From a virus, in the IMG/VR virus record IMGVR_UViG_3300044675_005482, positions 49,998-113,997 of that record: a stretch of DNA of 64,000 nt; one strand, written 5' to 3'. The translations under genes and the position numbers were made by a program. Shown here piece after piece: positions 8,978 through 18,613 of the stretch. Numbering within the stretch: the stretch's first letter is position 1; each line of letters begins with the position of its first letter. Under the pieces are notes generated by a model. It saw only the letters and a list, made by a program, of their open reading frames with translations, was not told the origin of the DNA and did not search any database.

Positions 8978-9184
8978 ATGATATCATACGAAATACCAGA
9001 TCCATTTACTACATTTGTTACTAAAAAGTATCAAAACTATACTGGAATGGCTTATGATTTCTTTGCCAGAGAATGGCATTTAAAGTGTGCTTGTTGCAAA
9101 GAGGATCTATATGCACCAAACAAAAAGCTTATGACAAAGATTAGACTTTATCATACTAGAAACGAATGCACAGGCGGATATTAA
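8978..9184 (+). CDS. small zinc-finger protein preceding polymerase
   Basis: Sixty-eight residues with CACC and a C-terminal H-x4-C. Leaderless start. Its stop overlaps the polymerase ATG (TAATG), so it may act as a translation-coupling leader gene for the polymerase. Confidence 0.7.
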   Translation: MISYEIPDPFTTFVTKKYQNYTGMAYDFFAREWHLKCACCKEDLYAPNKKLMTKIRLYHTRNECTGGY

Positions 9185-12100
9185 TGAGTTTTACGCACTT
9201 ACACGTTCACTCCTATTATTCATTAATGGATGGACTTAACTCACCTAAAGAATTATGTCAGGCAGCGCTAGATGCTGGACAAACTGCAATTGCAATCACA
9301 GACCATGGTACTCTCTCGTCACACAGAGATATGCAGATTGCTGCAAAGGAAATTGGCATTAAGCCGATTCTTGGTGTTGAAGCGTACATTTCTCCAACAG
9401 ATAGGTTTGACAAGTCTTCTAAAACAGACAAGAGTATTCAAGCCTATAACCATATTATTTTGCTAGCTAAAAATAAGACTGGGTTGGAGAATATTAATAT
9501 CCTGCAAGAGCTTGCCTGGAACGAAGGCTTTTATCATAAGCCACGTATTGACAGAGAGGTATTAAAAGAATATGCTGAAGGTATTATTGTATTGTCTGGA
9601 TGCCTTAATGGGCTTATCTCTAAGTGCATCGAAAGGAGCGAGTTTTCTGAGGCTAAACTTATTCTCAAAGACTTTAAGAAAACTTTCGGTGAAGATTTTT
9701 ATATTGAGGTTCAATCTCACAACCCGAAAGAGGTTAACGAAAAACTCTTAGAGTTGGCGGACGAGCTAAAGATTAAGGCGGTGGCAACAGGAGATGCTCA
9801 CTTTGCTAAAGAAGAAGATAGAATTCTAGAAGAAGCCCTGCTCATTTTATCTACATCTCCAAAGGCAGACAAAGACACAGATTTTGATATGTCTAGAAAC
9901 ATGAAGAACATGTTAGATAGATTTAACTATCTTTATCCTGATCGTAGAATTTCATTCCAAGATATGAATCTATTTATCCAGAGTCGCTCTGAAATTGAGG
10001 CTGACTTTAATAAGGCTGGAATTACTCGTAAGGATATTTACGATAATACAATAGAGATTACTAATAAAATTGGAGACTATGAATTCCATAGCGGACTAGA
10101 CCTTCTACCAGTCCCAAAAACAGATGCTGATGAAAGACTAAGGTCCCTATCTGAAAAGGGCTTAGAGAGCCTTCAGAAGGCTTCAGACCCAATTTATATA
10201 GAGCGCCTAGAAGAAGAGCTCTCAGTAATTGCATCTAAAAACTTTGCATCTTACTTCCTTGTTGTAGCCGATATGATTAACTGGGCAAAAGAAAATGGCA
10301 TTAAGGTTGGTCCAGGTCGTGGCTCTGCTGCTGGATCCTTAGTTTGTTATGCATTAGGAATTACAGATGTAGATCCAATTGAATATAACCTTTTGTTTTT
10401 CCGATTTATTAATCCAGAGCGAAATGACTTTCCAGATATTGATACAGACTTTGAAGACCGTCGACGTAAAGAAGTTAAAGACTATTTAAAGAAAAGATTT
10501 AAGCATGTTGCTTCTATCTCTACATATACTTATTTTAAGGATAAGGGTGTAGTTAGAGATGCTGCTCGTGTATTTATGGTTCCGCTTCAAGAAGTTAACC
10601 GTGCAATGAAATCAATTGACACCTTTGAAGACTTTATGGAGTCTCCAAATACAAAAGAATTTAGAATGAAATACCCAGAAGTTGTTTGGCTTGCAGAGCG
10701 TTTACGTGGACGCATTCGTTCTGTTGGAGTTCACGCTGCTGGAGTTGTGGTGGCAAAAGATGATCTTAGAAAGTATGCTCCAGTAGAATCTCGTGCAGAT
10801 GCTAATGACGATGTATCTGGACGTATCCCAGTTGTTGCATATGATATGGATACAGTTGCAGATATCGGACTTATTAAGCTTGATGCACTTGGACTTAAGA
10901 CTTTGTCTGTTATATCAGATACTTTGTCATCAATTAAAAAGAGAACTGGCAAAGATATTAATCTTTCTAGTCTTAAGTTAGACGATCCAAAAGTCTACAA
11001 GATGCTAAGCGATGGTTATACCAAGGGAGTTTTCCAGGCAGAAGCAACCCCATACACCAATTTGCTTATCAAGATGGGTGTGGATAAGTTTGAAGACCTT
11101 GTTGCATCAAACGCTTTGGTAAGACCAGGAGCTATGAACACGGTTGGAGCAGCTTACATTGACAGAAAAAATGGTAAAGAGGCTGTTGATTTTAGCCATT
11201 TGATTATGAAAGAGTTTACCGAAAACACATATGGTGTTATTATATATCAAGAGCAGGTTATGCAAGCCTGTGTGTATTTAGGTGGCATGTCTTGGTCAGA
11301 GGCTGATAAGGTCCGCAAGATTATTGGAAAGAAAAAGGATGCAAAAGAGTTCGACCAGTTCAAAGATCAATTTATTGATGGGGCTTCAAAACACATTACT
11401 AAGAAAAAAGCAGAGCAGCTATGGCACGACTTTGAAGCTCATGCTGGATATTCTTTCAACCGTTCTCACGCTGTTGCTTATTCTATGCTTAGCTATTATA
11501 CTGCTTGGCTTAAGTCCTATTATCCTCTTGAGTTCATGTTTTCAGTTCTTAAAAACGAAAACGATAAAGATGCGAGAACAGAATATTTAATTGAGTCTAA
11601 GAGACTAGGCATTAAAGTAAAGCTTCCACATGTAAATGAGTCTGAGATGTACTTCTCTTTAAAAAATGACTCGATTGTTTTTGGTTTAGCTGAGATTAAA
11701 TTTATTTCAGACAACATTGCAAATAAAATAATAGAAAAGAGGCCATATAAAAACTATGATGACTTTATTGAAAAATCATCGCAAAAAGGTAGCGGTATTA
11801 ACAGCAGGGCTGTCTCTGCTCTTAATGCCATCGGTGGTGCGGCGTTTGATGATAATCCAAGACAAGGTAACGAAAAAGACAACTACTACGAATACCTAGG
11901 CATACCAACATTTAATTTGGACCTACCTCCAAGAATTAAATCTCAAGCACGACCTATTTCTGAATTTGATGATCTAGGTTCGTTTGTAATGTTTGGAATG
12001 GTAAAGGCAATTAAAAGAGGAACTGGCTGGGCCAGAGTAGAGCTTGTTGATGAAACAGGATCTATTGGACTATTCCATACAGAGCAAACACAAATTGAGA

Positions 12101-12450
12101 CTGGGCAAATGTACTTCATCCTTGTTGGAGATAATCGTATTGCCAGATACATTAAGGTTGGAGACATTGATCCCAAGTCCGACGATTTGTTTGTAGACTA
12201 CCTGTATCGTAAGGAATATGATTTAGAAGAAGATGAATATATAGTTGTTAACTTTACTCCATACAAAACAAAAGCTGGCAAAATGATGAGCCACATAGTT
12301 TTGTCTAATGCAGATAAAGAATTAACTAGAGTAATTGTTTTTCCAACTATGTACAAAATGTCTTTAGCAAAGATGCGTGAAGGAATGAAGTGTAAGCTGG
12401 TTCTGTCAAAACTTGACGACGGAACTTTAAATGTTAAGGAGATACTATAA
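9184..12450 (+). CDS. dnaE: DNA polymerase III alpha subunit (DnaE-type)
   Basis: 1088 residues from ATG 9184. PHP domain at the N-terminus (THLHVHSYYSLMDG, AITDHGTLS), then the C-family polymerase core with GPGRGSAAGS and the catalytic FPDIDTDFED acidic motif, helix-hairpin-helix region (QKGSGINSRAVSALNAIGG), and a C-terminal OB-fold (VMFGMVKAIKRG). Nearly full host length. The phage therefore brings its own replicative C-family polymerase rather than a family A or B enzyme. Confidence 0.95.
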   Translation: MSFTHLHVHSYYSLMDGLNSPKELCQAALDAGQTAIAITDHGTLSSHRDMQIAAKEIGIKPILGVEAYISPTDRFDKSSKTDKSIQAYNHIILLAKNKTGLENINILQELAWNEGFYHKPRIDREVLKEYAEGIIVLSGCLNGLISKCIERSEFSEAKLILKDFKKTFGEDFYIEVQSHNPKEVNEKLLELADELKIKAVATGDAHFAKEEDRILEEALLILSTSPKADKDTDFDMSRNMKNMLDRFNYLYPDRRISFQDMNLFIQSRSEIEADFNKAGITRKDIYDNTIEITNKIGDYEFHSGLDLLPVPKTDADERLRSLSEKGLESLQKASDPIYIERLEEELSVIASKNFASYFLVVADMINWAKENGIKVGPGRGSAAGSLVCYALGITDVDPIEYNLLFFRFINPERNDFPDIDTDFEDRRRKEVKDYLKKRFKHVASISTYTYFKDKGVVRDAARVFMVPLQEVNRAMKSIDTFEDFMESPNTKEFRMKYPEVVWLAERLRGRIRSVGVHAAGVVVAKDDLRKYAPVESRADANDDVSGRIPVVAYDMDTVADIGLIKLDALGLKTLSVISDTLSSIKKRTGKDINLSSLKLDDPKVYKMLSDGYTKGVFQAEATPYTNLLIKMGVDKFEDLVASNALVRPGAMNTVGAAYIDRKNGKEAVDFSHLIMKEFTENTYGVIIYQEQVMQACVYLGGMSWSEADKVRKIIGKKKDAKEFDQFKDQFIDGASKHITKKKAEQLWHDFEAHAGYSFNRSHAVAYSMLSYYTAWLKSYYPLEFMFSVLKNENDKDARTEYLIESKRLGIKVKLPHVNESEMYFSLKNDSIVFGLAEIKFISDNIANKIIEKRPYKNYDDFIEKSSQKGSGINSRAVSALNAIGGAAFDDNPRQGNEKDNYYEYLGIPTFNLDLPPRIKSQARPISEFDDLGSFVMFGMVKAIKRGTGWARVELVDETGSIGLFHTEQTQIETGQMYFILVGDNRIARYIKVGDIDPKSDDLFVDYLYRKEYDLEEDEYIVVNFTPYKTKAGKMMSHIVLSNADKELTRVIVFPTMYKMSLAKMREGMKCKLVLSKLDDGTLNVKEIL

Positions 12451-12650
12451 TGTCAAGCGAAGAAGAAGTTATTGCCTCGCTCAGCACAAATAAGATATTG
12501 GTGGCAATCCTAGAGTCTTTGGGTAAAGTTTCAGTACCAACCCTGACATTTTTAGATGCTTCTAATGAGGATAAAGAATTAGTTATTGACTATGACGAGG
12601 AAGGCCCGTCATTTGTTTTTAGTGTAAAGGCAAAGCAAAATAATGGATAA
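12450..12650 (+). CDS. small acidic hypothetical protein
   Basis: Sixty-six residues. Start coupled to the polymerase stop (TAATG). An N-terminal helix, then beta strands with DYDEEGPSFVF. Could be a polymerase-associated small subunit by position; not recognised. Confidence 0.65.
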   Translation: MSSEEEVIASLSTNKILVAILESLGKVSVPTLTFLDASNEDKELVIDYDEEGPSFVFSVKAKQNNG

Positions 12651-12987
12651 CAGTTTAGTTACAGACTATGGATTAGATGCACTCTCTGCAGTACTTCATG
12701 AGACCGCTATTGAAAAAGGTTTCTGGGATGGAGATTACAGTAATGACAAAATTGGAAACAAGTTAGCACTTGTTCATTCTGAAGTTACTGAAGTGCTTGA
12801 AGCAATTAGAAAGTCTAAGGGCAGCGAACATATTGTAGAAGAAATTGCAGATATTTTAATTAGAACATTAGATGTATACGCAGCAATGAGAAATGAAAAT
12901 GTAGTTGTAGATAGTCTAGATGAAATTCTAAATAAAAAGATTAATATAAATAAAGATAGGCCAAGGCTTCACGGAAACCTATTTTAA
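12643..12987 (+). CDS. MazG-like nucleotide pyrophosphohydrolase
   Basis: 114 residues. Single MazG module: KLALVHSEVTEVLEAIR (E-x3-E type) and HIVEEIADILIRTLDVYA (E-x2-D). Phage MazG proteins hydrolyse NTPs or alarmones to keep host metabolism active. Overlaps the gene before it by 8 nt. Confidence 0.85.
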   Translation: MDNSLVTDYGLDALSAVLHETAIEKGFWDGDYSNDKIGNKLALVHSEVTEVLEAIRKSKGSEHIVEEIADILIRTLDVYAAMRNENVVVDSLDEILNKKININKDRPRLHGNLF

Positions 12988-12991
12988 ATGG

Positions 12992-12997
12992 TATACT
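12992..12997 (+). promoter_or_regulatory. -10 box TATACT upstream of recA
   Basis: TATACT at 12992-12997, followed directly by AGGAGAAAG and an ATG at 13018. No good -35 seen. Confidence 0.45.
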
Positions 12998-13017
12998 AGG
13001 AGAAAGAAAAGGTTAAT

Positions 13018-14022
13018 ATGAAAATAGATATCGATAGTGTACTATCAAAATTAGATCCAAAAACAAGACAAAGAGTTCAATCAGCACAAGATGTAAAAGT
13101 AGAAAAGCAATTAACGCCAAGCATTGGTTTAAACATGGCGCTCAGAGGAGGACTTGGTTACGGTAGACAAGTTCTTGTATGGGGAAATAAGTCTGCTGGA
13201 AAGTCTTCTTTTTGCTTACAAATGATAGCCCTTGCACAAAAAGAAGGAAAGACTTGTGCATGGATTGATGCTGAGGCATCTTATGATCAGTCTTGGGCAG
13301 AAGCTTTAGGAGTTGATTCTTCTAAACTAATTTATTCACCAGCAAAAACTGTTAATGACATGGTAGATGTTGCTACAAAACTTATGGATGCAGGCGTAGA
13401 CATGATCGTTGTAGACTCAATATCTGCTTTGCTACCAGCCATCTACTTTGAAAAAGATGGAAATGAAATGAAAGATTTGCAAGACACTAAGCAAATCGGC
13501 GCTGAAGCAAAGGATATGACTCACGCAGTCAAAATGTTAAACTATGCAAACAAAAACACATTACTTGTTCTCATCTCACAACAACGAAATCAATTTGGAT
13601 CTATGCATGCTTCGCACATCCCCACAGGTGGCATGGCAGTCAAGTTCTTTTCTTCCACTGTCATTAAGCTCTGGTCGTCTGAGGCTGAAGCGAATGCTAT
13701 TAAGGCTGGGATTAAAGTTGGCGACAAGATCATTGAGCAAAGAGTCGGAAGGCCAGTTAATTGGATTATTGATTACAACAAACTCGGCCCCCCAAATCTA
13801 TCAGGACAATACGACTTTTACTACCAAGGGGAATCTCTTGGTGTAGATTATGTTGGAGAAACTTTAGATGTTGCTGAAATGGTTGGAGCAATTGAAAAGG
13901 GCGGAGCTTGGTATACTGTCAATGGAGAAAGACTTCAAGGACGTGCAAAAGCTGTTCAATATCTTCGTGATAATCCTGAAGTAGTTTTAAAACTACAGGA
14001 GGATATCAATGCCAAATCTTGA
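13018..14022 (+). CDS. recA: RecA/UvsX-like recombinase
   Basis: 334 residues. Walker A GNKSAGKSS, CAWIDAEASYD, Walker B MIVVDSISALLP, the QQRNQFGSM signature loop after it, and GGMAVKFFSS in the L2 region. Length matches bacterial RecA (about 340). Catalyses strand exchange in phage recombination and replication restart. Confidence 0.93.
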   Translation: MKIDIDSVLSKLDPKTRQRVQSAQDVKVEKQLTPSIGLNMALRGGLGYGRQVLVWGNKSAGKSSFCLQMIALAQKEGKTCAWIDAEASYDQSWAEALGVDSSKLIYSPAKTVNDMVDVATKLMDAGVDMIVVDSISALLPAIYFEKDGNEMKDLQDTKQIGAEAKDMTHAVKMLNYANKNTLLVLISQQRNQFGSMHASHIPTGGMAVKFFSSTVIKLWSSEAEANAIKAGIKVGDKIIEQRVGRPVNWIIDYNKLGPPNLSGQYDFYYQGESLGVDYVGETLDVAEMVGAIEKGGAWYTVNGERLQGRAKAVQYLRDNPEVVLKLQEDINAKS

Positions 14023-14197
14023 CGAATTTTTAAAACCACAGATCGAGCATAAGGAATATAATTTAGAAAAGCTTCCTGGGCTAAGAGCTTGCAACACATG
14101 TGACGAAGATGTTAATGGTGCGCTGTGGGATCCGATAGAGTTGGTAATGTCTTGGAGATGTTCCAAAGGTCATGAAACAGTATTTAAGGTGCAGTAG
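14009..14197 (+). CDS. small zinc protein
   Basis: Sixty-two residues with CNTC and C-x3-H pairs (RACNTCDEDV, WRCSKGHE). Overlaps recA by 14 nt. Likely a nucleic-acid-binding zinc ribbon; function unknown. Confidence 0.7.
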   Translation: MPNLDEFLKPQIEHKEYNLEKLPGLRACNTCDEDVNGALWDPIELVMSWRCSKGHETVFKVQ

Positions 14198-14502
14198 TGT
14201 CAGAAAGATCAGAAGTAAAAAGAGATGGTGCCAAAGCACAGAAGAATTCTGGACGTGGTGATTATCAAAAGGGCGATGCTAAATGGAAGATGTTTCTTGT
14301 AGACTACAAGGAAGCTTCAAAATCTTTTACTTTAAACAAGCCAGTATGGTCAAAGATTTGTACTGATACATTTAAAGTAAGTAGAGATATGCATCCAGCA
14401 TTAAAGATTATTATAGGTGAGGATTCCAAAGTTCGACTTGGAATTATTGAATGGACTGTATTAGAAGAGCTAATGCAATTCTGGGAGGACAATCATGATT
14501 AA
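14197..14502 (+). CDS. candidate PD-(D/E)XK nuclease
   Basis: 101 residues, GTG start. The order GRGDYQKGDAKW then FLVDYKEASKSFTL resembles the core of Holliday-junction-resolvase/Vsr-like PD-(D/E)XK folds: Asp in KGDA, then D-Y-K on a beta strand. Unusually short. Sits between recombinase and Cas4-like nuclease, supporting a DNA-processing role. Confidence 0.5.
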   Translation: MSERSEVKRDGAKAQKNSGRGDYQKGDAKWKMFLVDYKEASKSFTLNKPVWSKICTDTFKVSRDMHPALKIIIGEDSKVRLGIIEWTVLEELMQFWEDNHD

Positions 14503-14653
14503 AGAAATATTTTTAACAACATTAACTGGAGCAGGAGTGGGTGCAATATTTGCATTGTTTAAGCTTCCAGTTCCAGCCCCACCAGTATTTGCAGGAGTTA
14601 TGGGTATTGTTGGTTTGTGGATTGGCTACGGATTAATTGCGAGAGCATTATAA
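14495..14653 (+). CDS. XapX-domain small membrane protein
   Basis: 52 residues, coupled to the previous gene. Two transmembrane stretches around the motif LFKLPVPAPPVFAGVMGIVG, the hallmark of XapX proteins (function unknown, found in bacteria and phages). Confidence 0.75.
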   Translation: MIKEIFLTTLTGAGVGAIFALFKLPVPAPPVFAGVMGIVGLWIGYGLIARAL

Positions 14654-14757
14654 TGACTATGTTTTTATTAGGATTGATGTTGGGTTTTAGCGTCGGATAC
14701 CCAATGGGATTGTTTATAGACAAATTAGATAAAAGGGTGAAGAATGGCAGAAGATAA
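14653..14757 (+). CDS. 34-residue membrane peptide
   Basis: One transmembrane helix (MFLLGLMLGFSVGYPMGLFI) and a basic tail. TAATG coupling to the XapX gene and 14 nt overlap with the next gene support translation. Confidence 0.6.
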   Translation: MTMFLLGLMLGFSVGYPMGLFIDKLDKRVKNGRR

Positions 14758-15082
14758 AAATACACTAGAACTTATTAGTGACATAACTGAGTTTAACGAC
14801 CTTCATGAGTTTATGAAGGACGAACATCTAGACAAAGCTTTGGCAGTTGTTGTAAAGCTTTTGATGAATCCAGATGTTCCATCTGCAAAGTCTCCTATGC
14901 TAATTATGGAGCTTCAGGCAATGTCTACTAAATTTGCTGTGCTTGCGTCTTACTATTCAACTATTGCAAAAGATAAAGCTGGCACAGAAAATAATAACAA
15001 AAAGAATATTTATTACTCTTTAAAAGAAGCCATCGACAAACTTGTAGATGCCCTTAAATATGTCGTTAGGTACAATTCATAA
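14744..15082 (+). CDS. helical hypothetical protein
   Basis: 112 residues, all helical (DLHEFMKDEHLDKALAVVVKLLM, LVDALKYVVRYNS). In the recombination operon next to the Cas4-like nuclease. Not recognised. Confidence 0.7.
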   Translation: MAEDKNTLELISDITEFNDLHEFMKDEHLDKALAVVVKLLMNPDVPSAKSPMLIMELQAMSTKFAVLASYYSTIAKDKAGTENNNKKNIYYSLKEAIDKLVDALKYVVRYNS

Positions 15083-15867
15083 TGGGAAGAGATATTGTAA
15101 AGAACCTTAAGTTTAAAAAGCATGCTGGAAAACATTTTGACCCAGAACGCTTTGCCAATCTACTAGACGAGGCATATAGAAATACAAAACGTGCAGACGG
15201 TGAGATGACAAAGAAGTCATTTAGCCCAAGCTCGCTTGGCTATGGACATGGAACCTGCCCAAGATACTGGTACATGGCATTTAGCGGAGCAATGTTTATT
15301 GATAATAACGATGCAGTTGCTGTTGCTAATATGGCACAGGGAACACAGGCTCACGAAAGGCTTCAGAATTTAATTAAGAGTATGCCAGAGTGGAGAGCGG
15401 AAGAAGAAGAGATCATTAATGAGTATCCTCCTATTCGTGGCTTCATTGACTTGATCATGGAGTATGATGGCGAAACTGTAATTGGTGAAATTAAAACGGC
15501 GAAGCAAGAAGTTTGGGATGCTAGACAGTCTGAGATGAAGTCTTCTGCTAACCACATGCTTCAACTCCTTACATACATGAAGCTAAAGAACGCTAAAGAG
15601 GGATTCTTTTTGTATGAAAATAAAAATACTCAGGAGATTCTTGTCATTCCAGTCTCAATGAATGAAAAAAATAAAAAGATAATTGAAGATACATTTTTAT
15701 GGATGCAAGAAGTGTGGGATAATTTTCAAGACGGAGATCTTCCTATGCGTCCAGCAGGTGCAACAAAATCCAAAATGCCGTGCACCTATTGTCCAGTTAA
15801 GAAAGAATGTTATGCTGGACTTACTGGTACAGTTCAAATAGAAAAGTTTGAGATTCCAGTATTATGA
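15082..15867 (+). CDS. Cas4/RecB-like exonuclease
   Basis: 261 residues. CPRYW with an N-terminal Cys, GTQAHERL, RGFIDLIMEYDG, the catalytic strand VIGEIKTAK (D...ExK), HMLQLLTYM and a C-terminal CTYCPVKKEC. The four cysteines predict a 4Fe-4S cluster as in Cas4. No cas genes nearby, so a recombination or end-processing exonuclease is more likely than CRISPR adaptation. Confidence 0.85.
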   Translation: MGRDIVKNLKFKKHAGKHFDPERFANLLDEAYRNTKRADGEMTKKSFSPSSLGYGHGTCPRYWYMAFSGAMFIDNNDAVAVANMAQGTQAHERLQNLIKSMPEWRAEEEEIINEYPPIRGFIDLIMEYDGETVIGEIKTAKQEVWDARQSEMKSSANHMLQLLTYMKLKNAKEGFFLYENKNTQEILVIPVSMNEKNKKIIEDTFLWMQEVWDNFQDGDLPMRPAGATKSKMPCTYCPVKKECYAGLTGTVQIEKFEIPVL

Positions 15868-16145
15868 TATGCTCAAATAAAGAGTGTGGCAAAGAGTTCG
15901 AAATAAGAACCCATAATCAAAAGTATTGCTCTGATGAGTGTTGCCGAATTGCAACAAATAAAAGAATTATGGAAAAGTATTATGAGAAAAAGGCAATAAG
16001 AAACGGATCAATTGTAAGAACATGTAAAAAGTGTAAGACACGACTAAGCGTCTATCACAACCAGGATGTCTGCTCTGCTTGCGAAAAATCTTTAAGCCTA
16101 GAGGCTCGTGAGAAATTGTTGAGGATGATAGATGACATTAGCTGA
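15864..16145 (+). CDS. double zinc-finger protein
   Basis: 93 residues with an N-terminal CSNKEC-x12-CSDEC-type finger (typical of HNH-adjacent or recombinase zinc modules) and a second CKKC ... CSAC pair. Overlaps both neighbours (ATGA at 15864). Probably nucleic-acid binding. Confidence 0.7.
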   Translation: MICSNKECGKEFEIRTHNQKYCSDECCRIATNKRIMEKYYEKKAIRNGSIVRTCKKCKTRLSVYHNQDVCSACEKSLSLEAREKLLRMIDDIS

Positions 16146-16701
16146 TTTAGTAAAGGTTAAAGCAAACCGTGTCCTAGGTATTGATGCTTCTACCAATTCC
16201 GTAGCCTTTTGTTTAATGGAAAATGATAAACCTTTAAAATGGGGTAAGATAGAATTTAAAGGCAACGATATCTTTGAAAAAATTCACGATGCAAAAAATA
16301 AAATGCATGTAATGCTAGATGAATTAAAGAGTGATTATATTGTAGTTGAGGGTGCAGTACTTGTCAGATCACCTGATGCTGTGATAAAATTGTCTTATGT
16401 CTATGGAGTTGTTATTGCTGAGCTTATGTCTACTGGCGCTAAGGTTATTACAATTAGCCCTACCGCTTGGCAGGCGTACATTGGCAACAAAAATCCGACG
16501 AAAGATGAAAAGTCTGCAATAAGATTAGCCAATCCAGGATATGCAGATTCATGGTACAAAAATCAATTAAGAAATATGCGTAAGCAAAGAACCGTAGACT
16601 ACTTTAATAAAAAGTATAATCTATCGCTAACAGATTTTGATGTTGCAGATTCATTCGGAATTGCACACTACTCTAATCAAATACTGACGGAGAGAAAATG
16701 A
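16132..16701 (+). CDS. RuvC-like Holliday junction resolvase
   Basis: 189 residues with the RNase H-fold acidic set: GIDASTNS (Asp), YIVVEGAV (Glu), and FDVADSFGIA (Asp pair). Length is close to bacterial RuvC. Resolves branched DNA before packaging, consistent with RecA and the terminase nearby. Confidence 0.85.
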   Translation: MTLADLVKVKANRVLGIDASTNSVAFCLMENDKPLKWGKIEFKGNDIFEKIHDAKNKMHVMLDELKSDYIVVEGAVLVRSPDAVIKLSYVYGVVIAELMSTGAKVITISPTAWQAYIGNKNPTKDEKSAIRLANPGYADSWYKNQLRNMRKQRTVDYFNKKYNLSLTDFDVADSFGIAHYSNQILTERK

Positions 16702-17546
16702 TACCTAAAACTATTTTTCAAACCTACTCCTGCGCCTACGAAGATCTTCCTTCATACATTAAGAATTGTACAGACACATGGAAAGAAAGAAACCCAGACT
16801 TTGATTACGTTTATATGAGCGAAAAAGAATGTTATGAGTTTATTTTAAACAACTATAGTCAACGCCATGCAGATATTTATGCTGGGCTTAAACACAAGGC
16901 AATGAAAGGCGATTGGTGGAGATACCTTATTGTGAATAAGCTTGGCGGAGTTTACATGGATATAGACACTGTATGTCGTAAGCCCTTATCTTCAGTTTTA
17001 GATTTAAGTAATGACTTTATGACATCGTTAGATTTAGTACCAAGCGCCTTGTTTACACAGTGGGGATTTGCAGCTAAGTCTAATAGTCCAATACTTGAAA
17101 ATCTAATTGATCATGTATTAGATAATTATGATGAGTTTCCAGATAACAGAAAGTTAATTGGAACAGATTTAACTGGGCCAACAGCTTTTCAAAAATCAAT
17201 TAAAGATGTAATTGGAGATGATATTCAAATGCTAATTAATTTGTGTAGCCCTGATGCATCCAAGCATCTAGACTTTGCAGAAGAAAATTCACAATCAATT
17301 GATCAAATTGTAGAAATTTTTAACAACTCAGAGCACGTTAAAAACAATAAATTTAAATTATATTTTTGGACATTTAATAATGCTGCTCGACACTTTACGT
17401 CGGCATGGAGATGGTCGGACCATACAATAGATGATAACATTATTAGTAGAATGATAAAGCATAAGTGTGATAATGTTAATTATGAGTATGCAGATATTAA
17501 AATACATTTAAAGAAGCCTTCCTACAGTTCGTTTGGATTTAATTAA
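16698..17546 (+). CDS. glycosyltransferase (GT32/OCH1-like, DXD)
   Basis: 282 residues. IPKTIFQTY start, WKERNPDFDY, KGDWWRYLIVNKLGGVYMDIDTVC with the DXD metal and sugar-nucleotide motif. This matches sugar-binding DXD transferases of the GT32 type. Acceptor unknown; could glycosylate phage DNA, virion or host wall. Confidence 0.85.
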   Translation: MIPKTIFQTYSCAYEDLPSYIKNCTDTWKERNPDFDYVYMSEKECYEFILNNYSQRHADIYAGLKHKAMKGDWWRYLIVNKLGGVYMDIDTVCRKPLSSVLDLSNDFMTSLDLVPSALFTQWGFAAKSNSPILENLIDHVLDNYDEFPDNRKLIGTDLTGPTAFQKSIKDVIGDDIQMLINLCSPDASKHLDFAEENSQSIDQIVEIFNNSEHVKNNKFKLYFWTFNNAARHFTSAWRWSDHTIDDNIISRMIKHKCDNVNYEYADIKIHLKKPSYSSFGFN

Positions 17547-17547
17547 T

Positions 17548-17892
17548 ATGGCTATGGACTTAATTGGACTGGACCCTATAGGAATAGAGGGCAAACATTT
17601 TAGAAGAAATATTAGATCATGGCATCATATGTGGGATGCAATATCAGCATTATACCCAGATATTGCCACTAAAGTAGAGTACGCATATTCAAATGATGGC
17701 GACGGTTTAAATAAAGAAGATTGTTTGGCACTGGCAGAGCTTCTTGCCTTAGAAATGGAAAATGAAAGACAAGACTTAAAGGTGTATGTAAAAGAAAATT
17801 TTTCTAAAAACAATGTAATGGCTCCAGACTTTACAGACTTTAATGATTTTTTAATCTTCTTAGAAGAGTGTGGAGGATTTGAAATATGGTAA
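17548..17892 (+). CDS. hypothetical protein
   Basis: 114 residues from ATG 17548, one base after the previous stop. Contains WHHMWDAISALYPDIATKVEYAYSNDGDG and a helical C-terminus; resembles unannotated phage proteins with conserved W/D residues. Function unknown. Confidence 0.7.
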   Translation: MAMDLIGLDPIGIEGKHFRRNIRSWHHMWDAISALYPDIATKVEYAYSNDGDGLNKEDCLALAELLALEMENERQDLKVYVKENFSKNNVMAPDFTDFNDFLIFLEECGGFEIW

Positions 17893-18035
17893 AGTTTTAT
17901 CAAAGCAAAGAATGGCTATATAGAAGGTACGTTGTTCAAAAGAAAACGGTAACAGAGATAGGTAAAGAGTGTGGAGTTTCTGCTATGACTATACAGAGAT
18001 ACTTAGAACAGTTTGGATTGATTAAAAAAAGATGA
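17886..18035 (+). CDS. 49-residue helix-turn-helix protein
   Basis: TVTEIGKECGVSAMTIQRYLEQFG is a clear helix-turn-helix of the homeodomain-like/resolvase type. Basic, and overlaps both neighbours (ATGA). Likely a small DNA-binding regulator or terminase accessory. Confidence 0.7.
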   Translation: MVKFYQSKEWLYRRYVVQKKTVTEIGKECGVSAMTIQRYLEQFGLIKKR

Positions 18036-18613
18036 CTAACCCAATAGCTTTTGACAATGTATATTTAAATGATGTATGGGGATACAAAAGTGGACCAGGC
18101 TCTGACCCAACATTTGCTAAGCCTTGGATTGATCAGGTTAATTATTTTCTGTCAAGAAAAGATGTTAAGACTGTAATTGATATTGGTTGTGGAGACTGGA
18201 GAATAGGCAAATGCTTAAATCTAGAAGGCAAAGACTATACTGGTATAGATATTAGCTCAATAATTTTAAAAGAAACCTCTTTAAACGCCACAGAAAATAT
18301 TAAATTTATACACGGAGACTTTGAAACCTTAGAGACACACGATGCTGATCTAATAATAATTAAAGACGTACTACAACACTTGACAAACGCTTCTATATAT
18401 AATATTATTAATAAAATTATGGGCAAAGCTAAGTATGCTTTAATTTGTGATGATTTAGATAGAGATAATAAAAGCAACAACAATGCAGATATTATGCCAG
18501 GACATCATAGATTTATAGATATATCTGCAGAGCCATTTAACTTTAACTTTATACAGTTAGGATATTTTAAAGGCAAGAACATTAGTCTATATATTAGAGA
18601 TGAGGAGCGGTAA
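18032..18613 (+). CDS. SAM-dependent methyltransferase
   Basis: 193 residues. Class I Rossmann signature VIDIGCGDWRIG (motif I), TGIDIS (acidic loop), and ADLIIIKDVLQHL (motif IV). Not a DNA-base methylase by motif (no DPPY/NPPY); a small-molecule or sugar methyltransferase is more likely. Confidence 0.85.
   Translation: MTNPIAFDNVYLNDVWGYKSGPGSDPTFAKPWIDQVNYFLSRKDVKTVIDIGCGDWRIGKCLNLEGKDYTGIDISSIILKETSLNATENIKFIHGDFETLETHDADLIIIKDVLQHLTNASIYNIINKIMGKAKYALICDDLDRDNKSNNNADIMPGHHRFIDISAEPFNFNFIQLGYFKGKNISLYIRDEER

Noticed and set aside
15082-15867. Cas4-like gene as evidence of a CRISPR system
   Set aside because: No cas1/cas2 or repeat-spacer array seen; neighbours are recombination genes.
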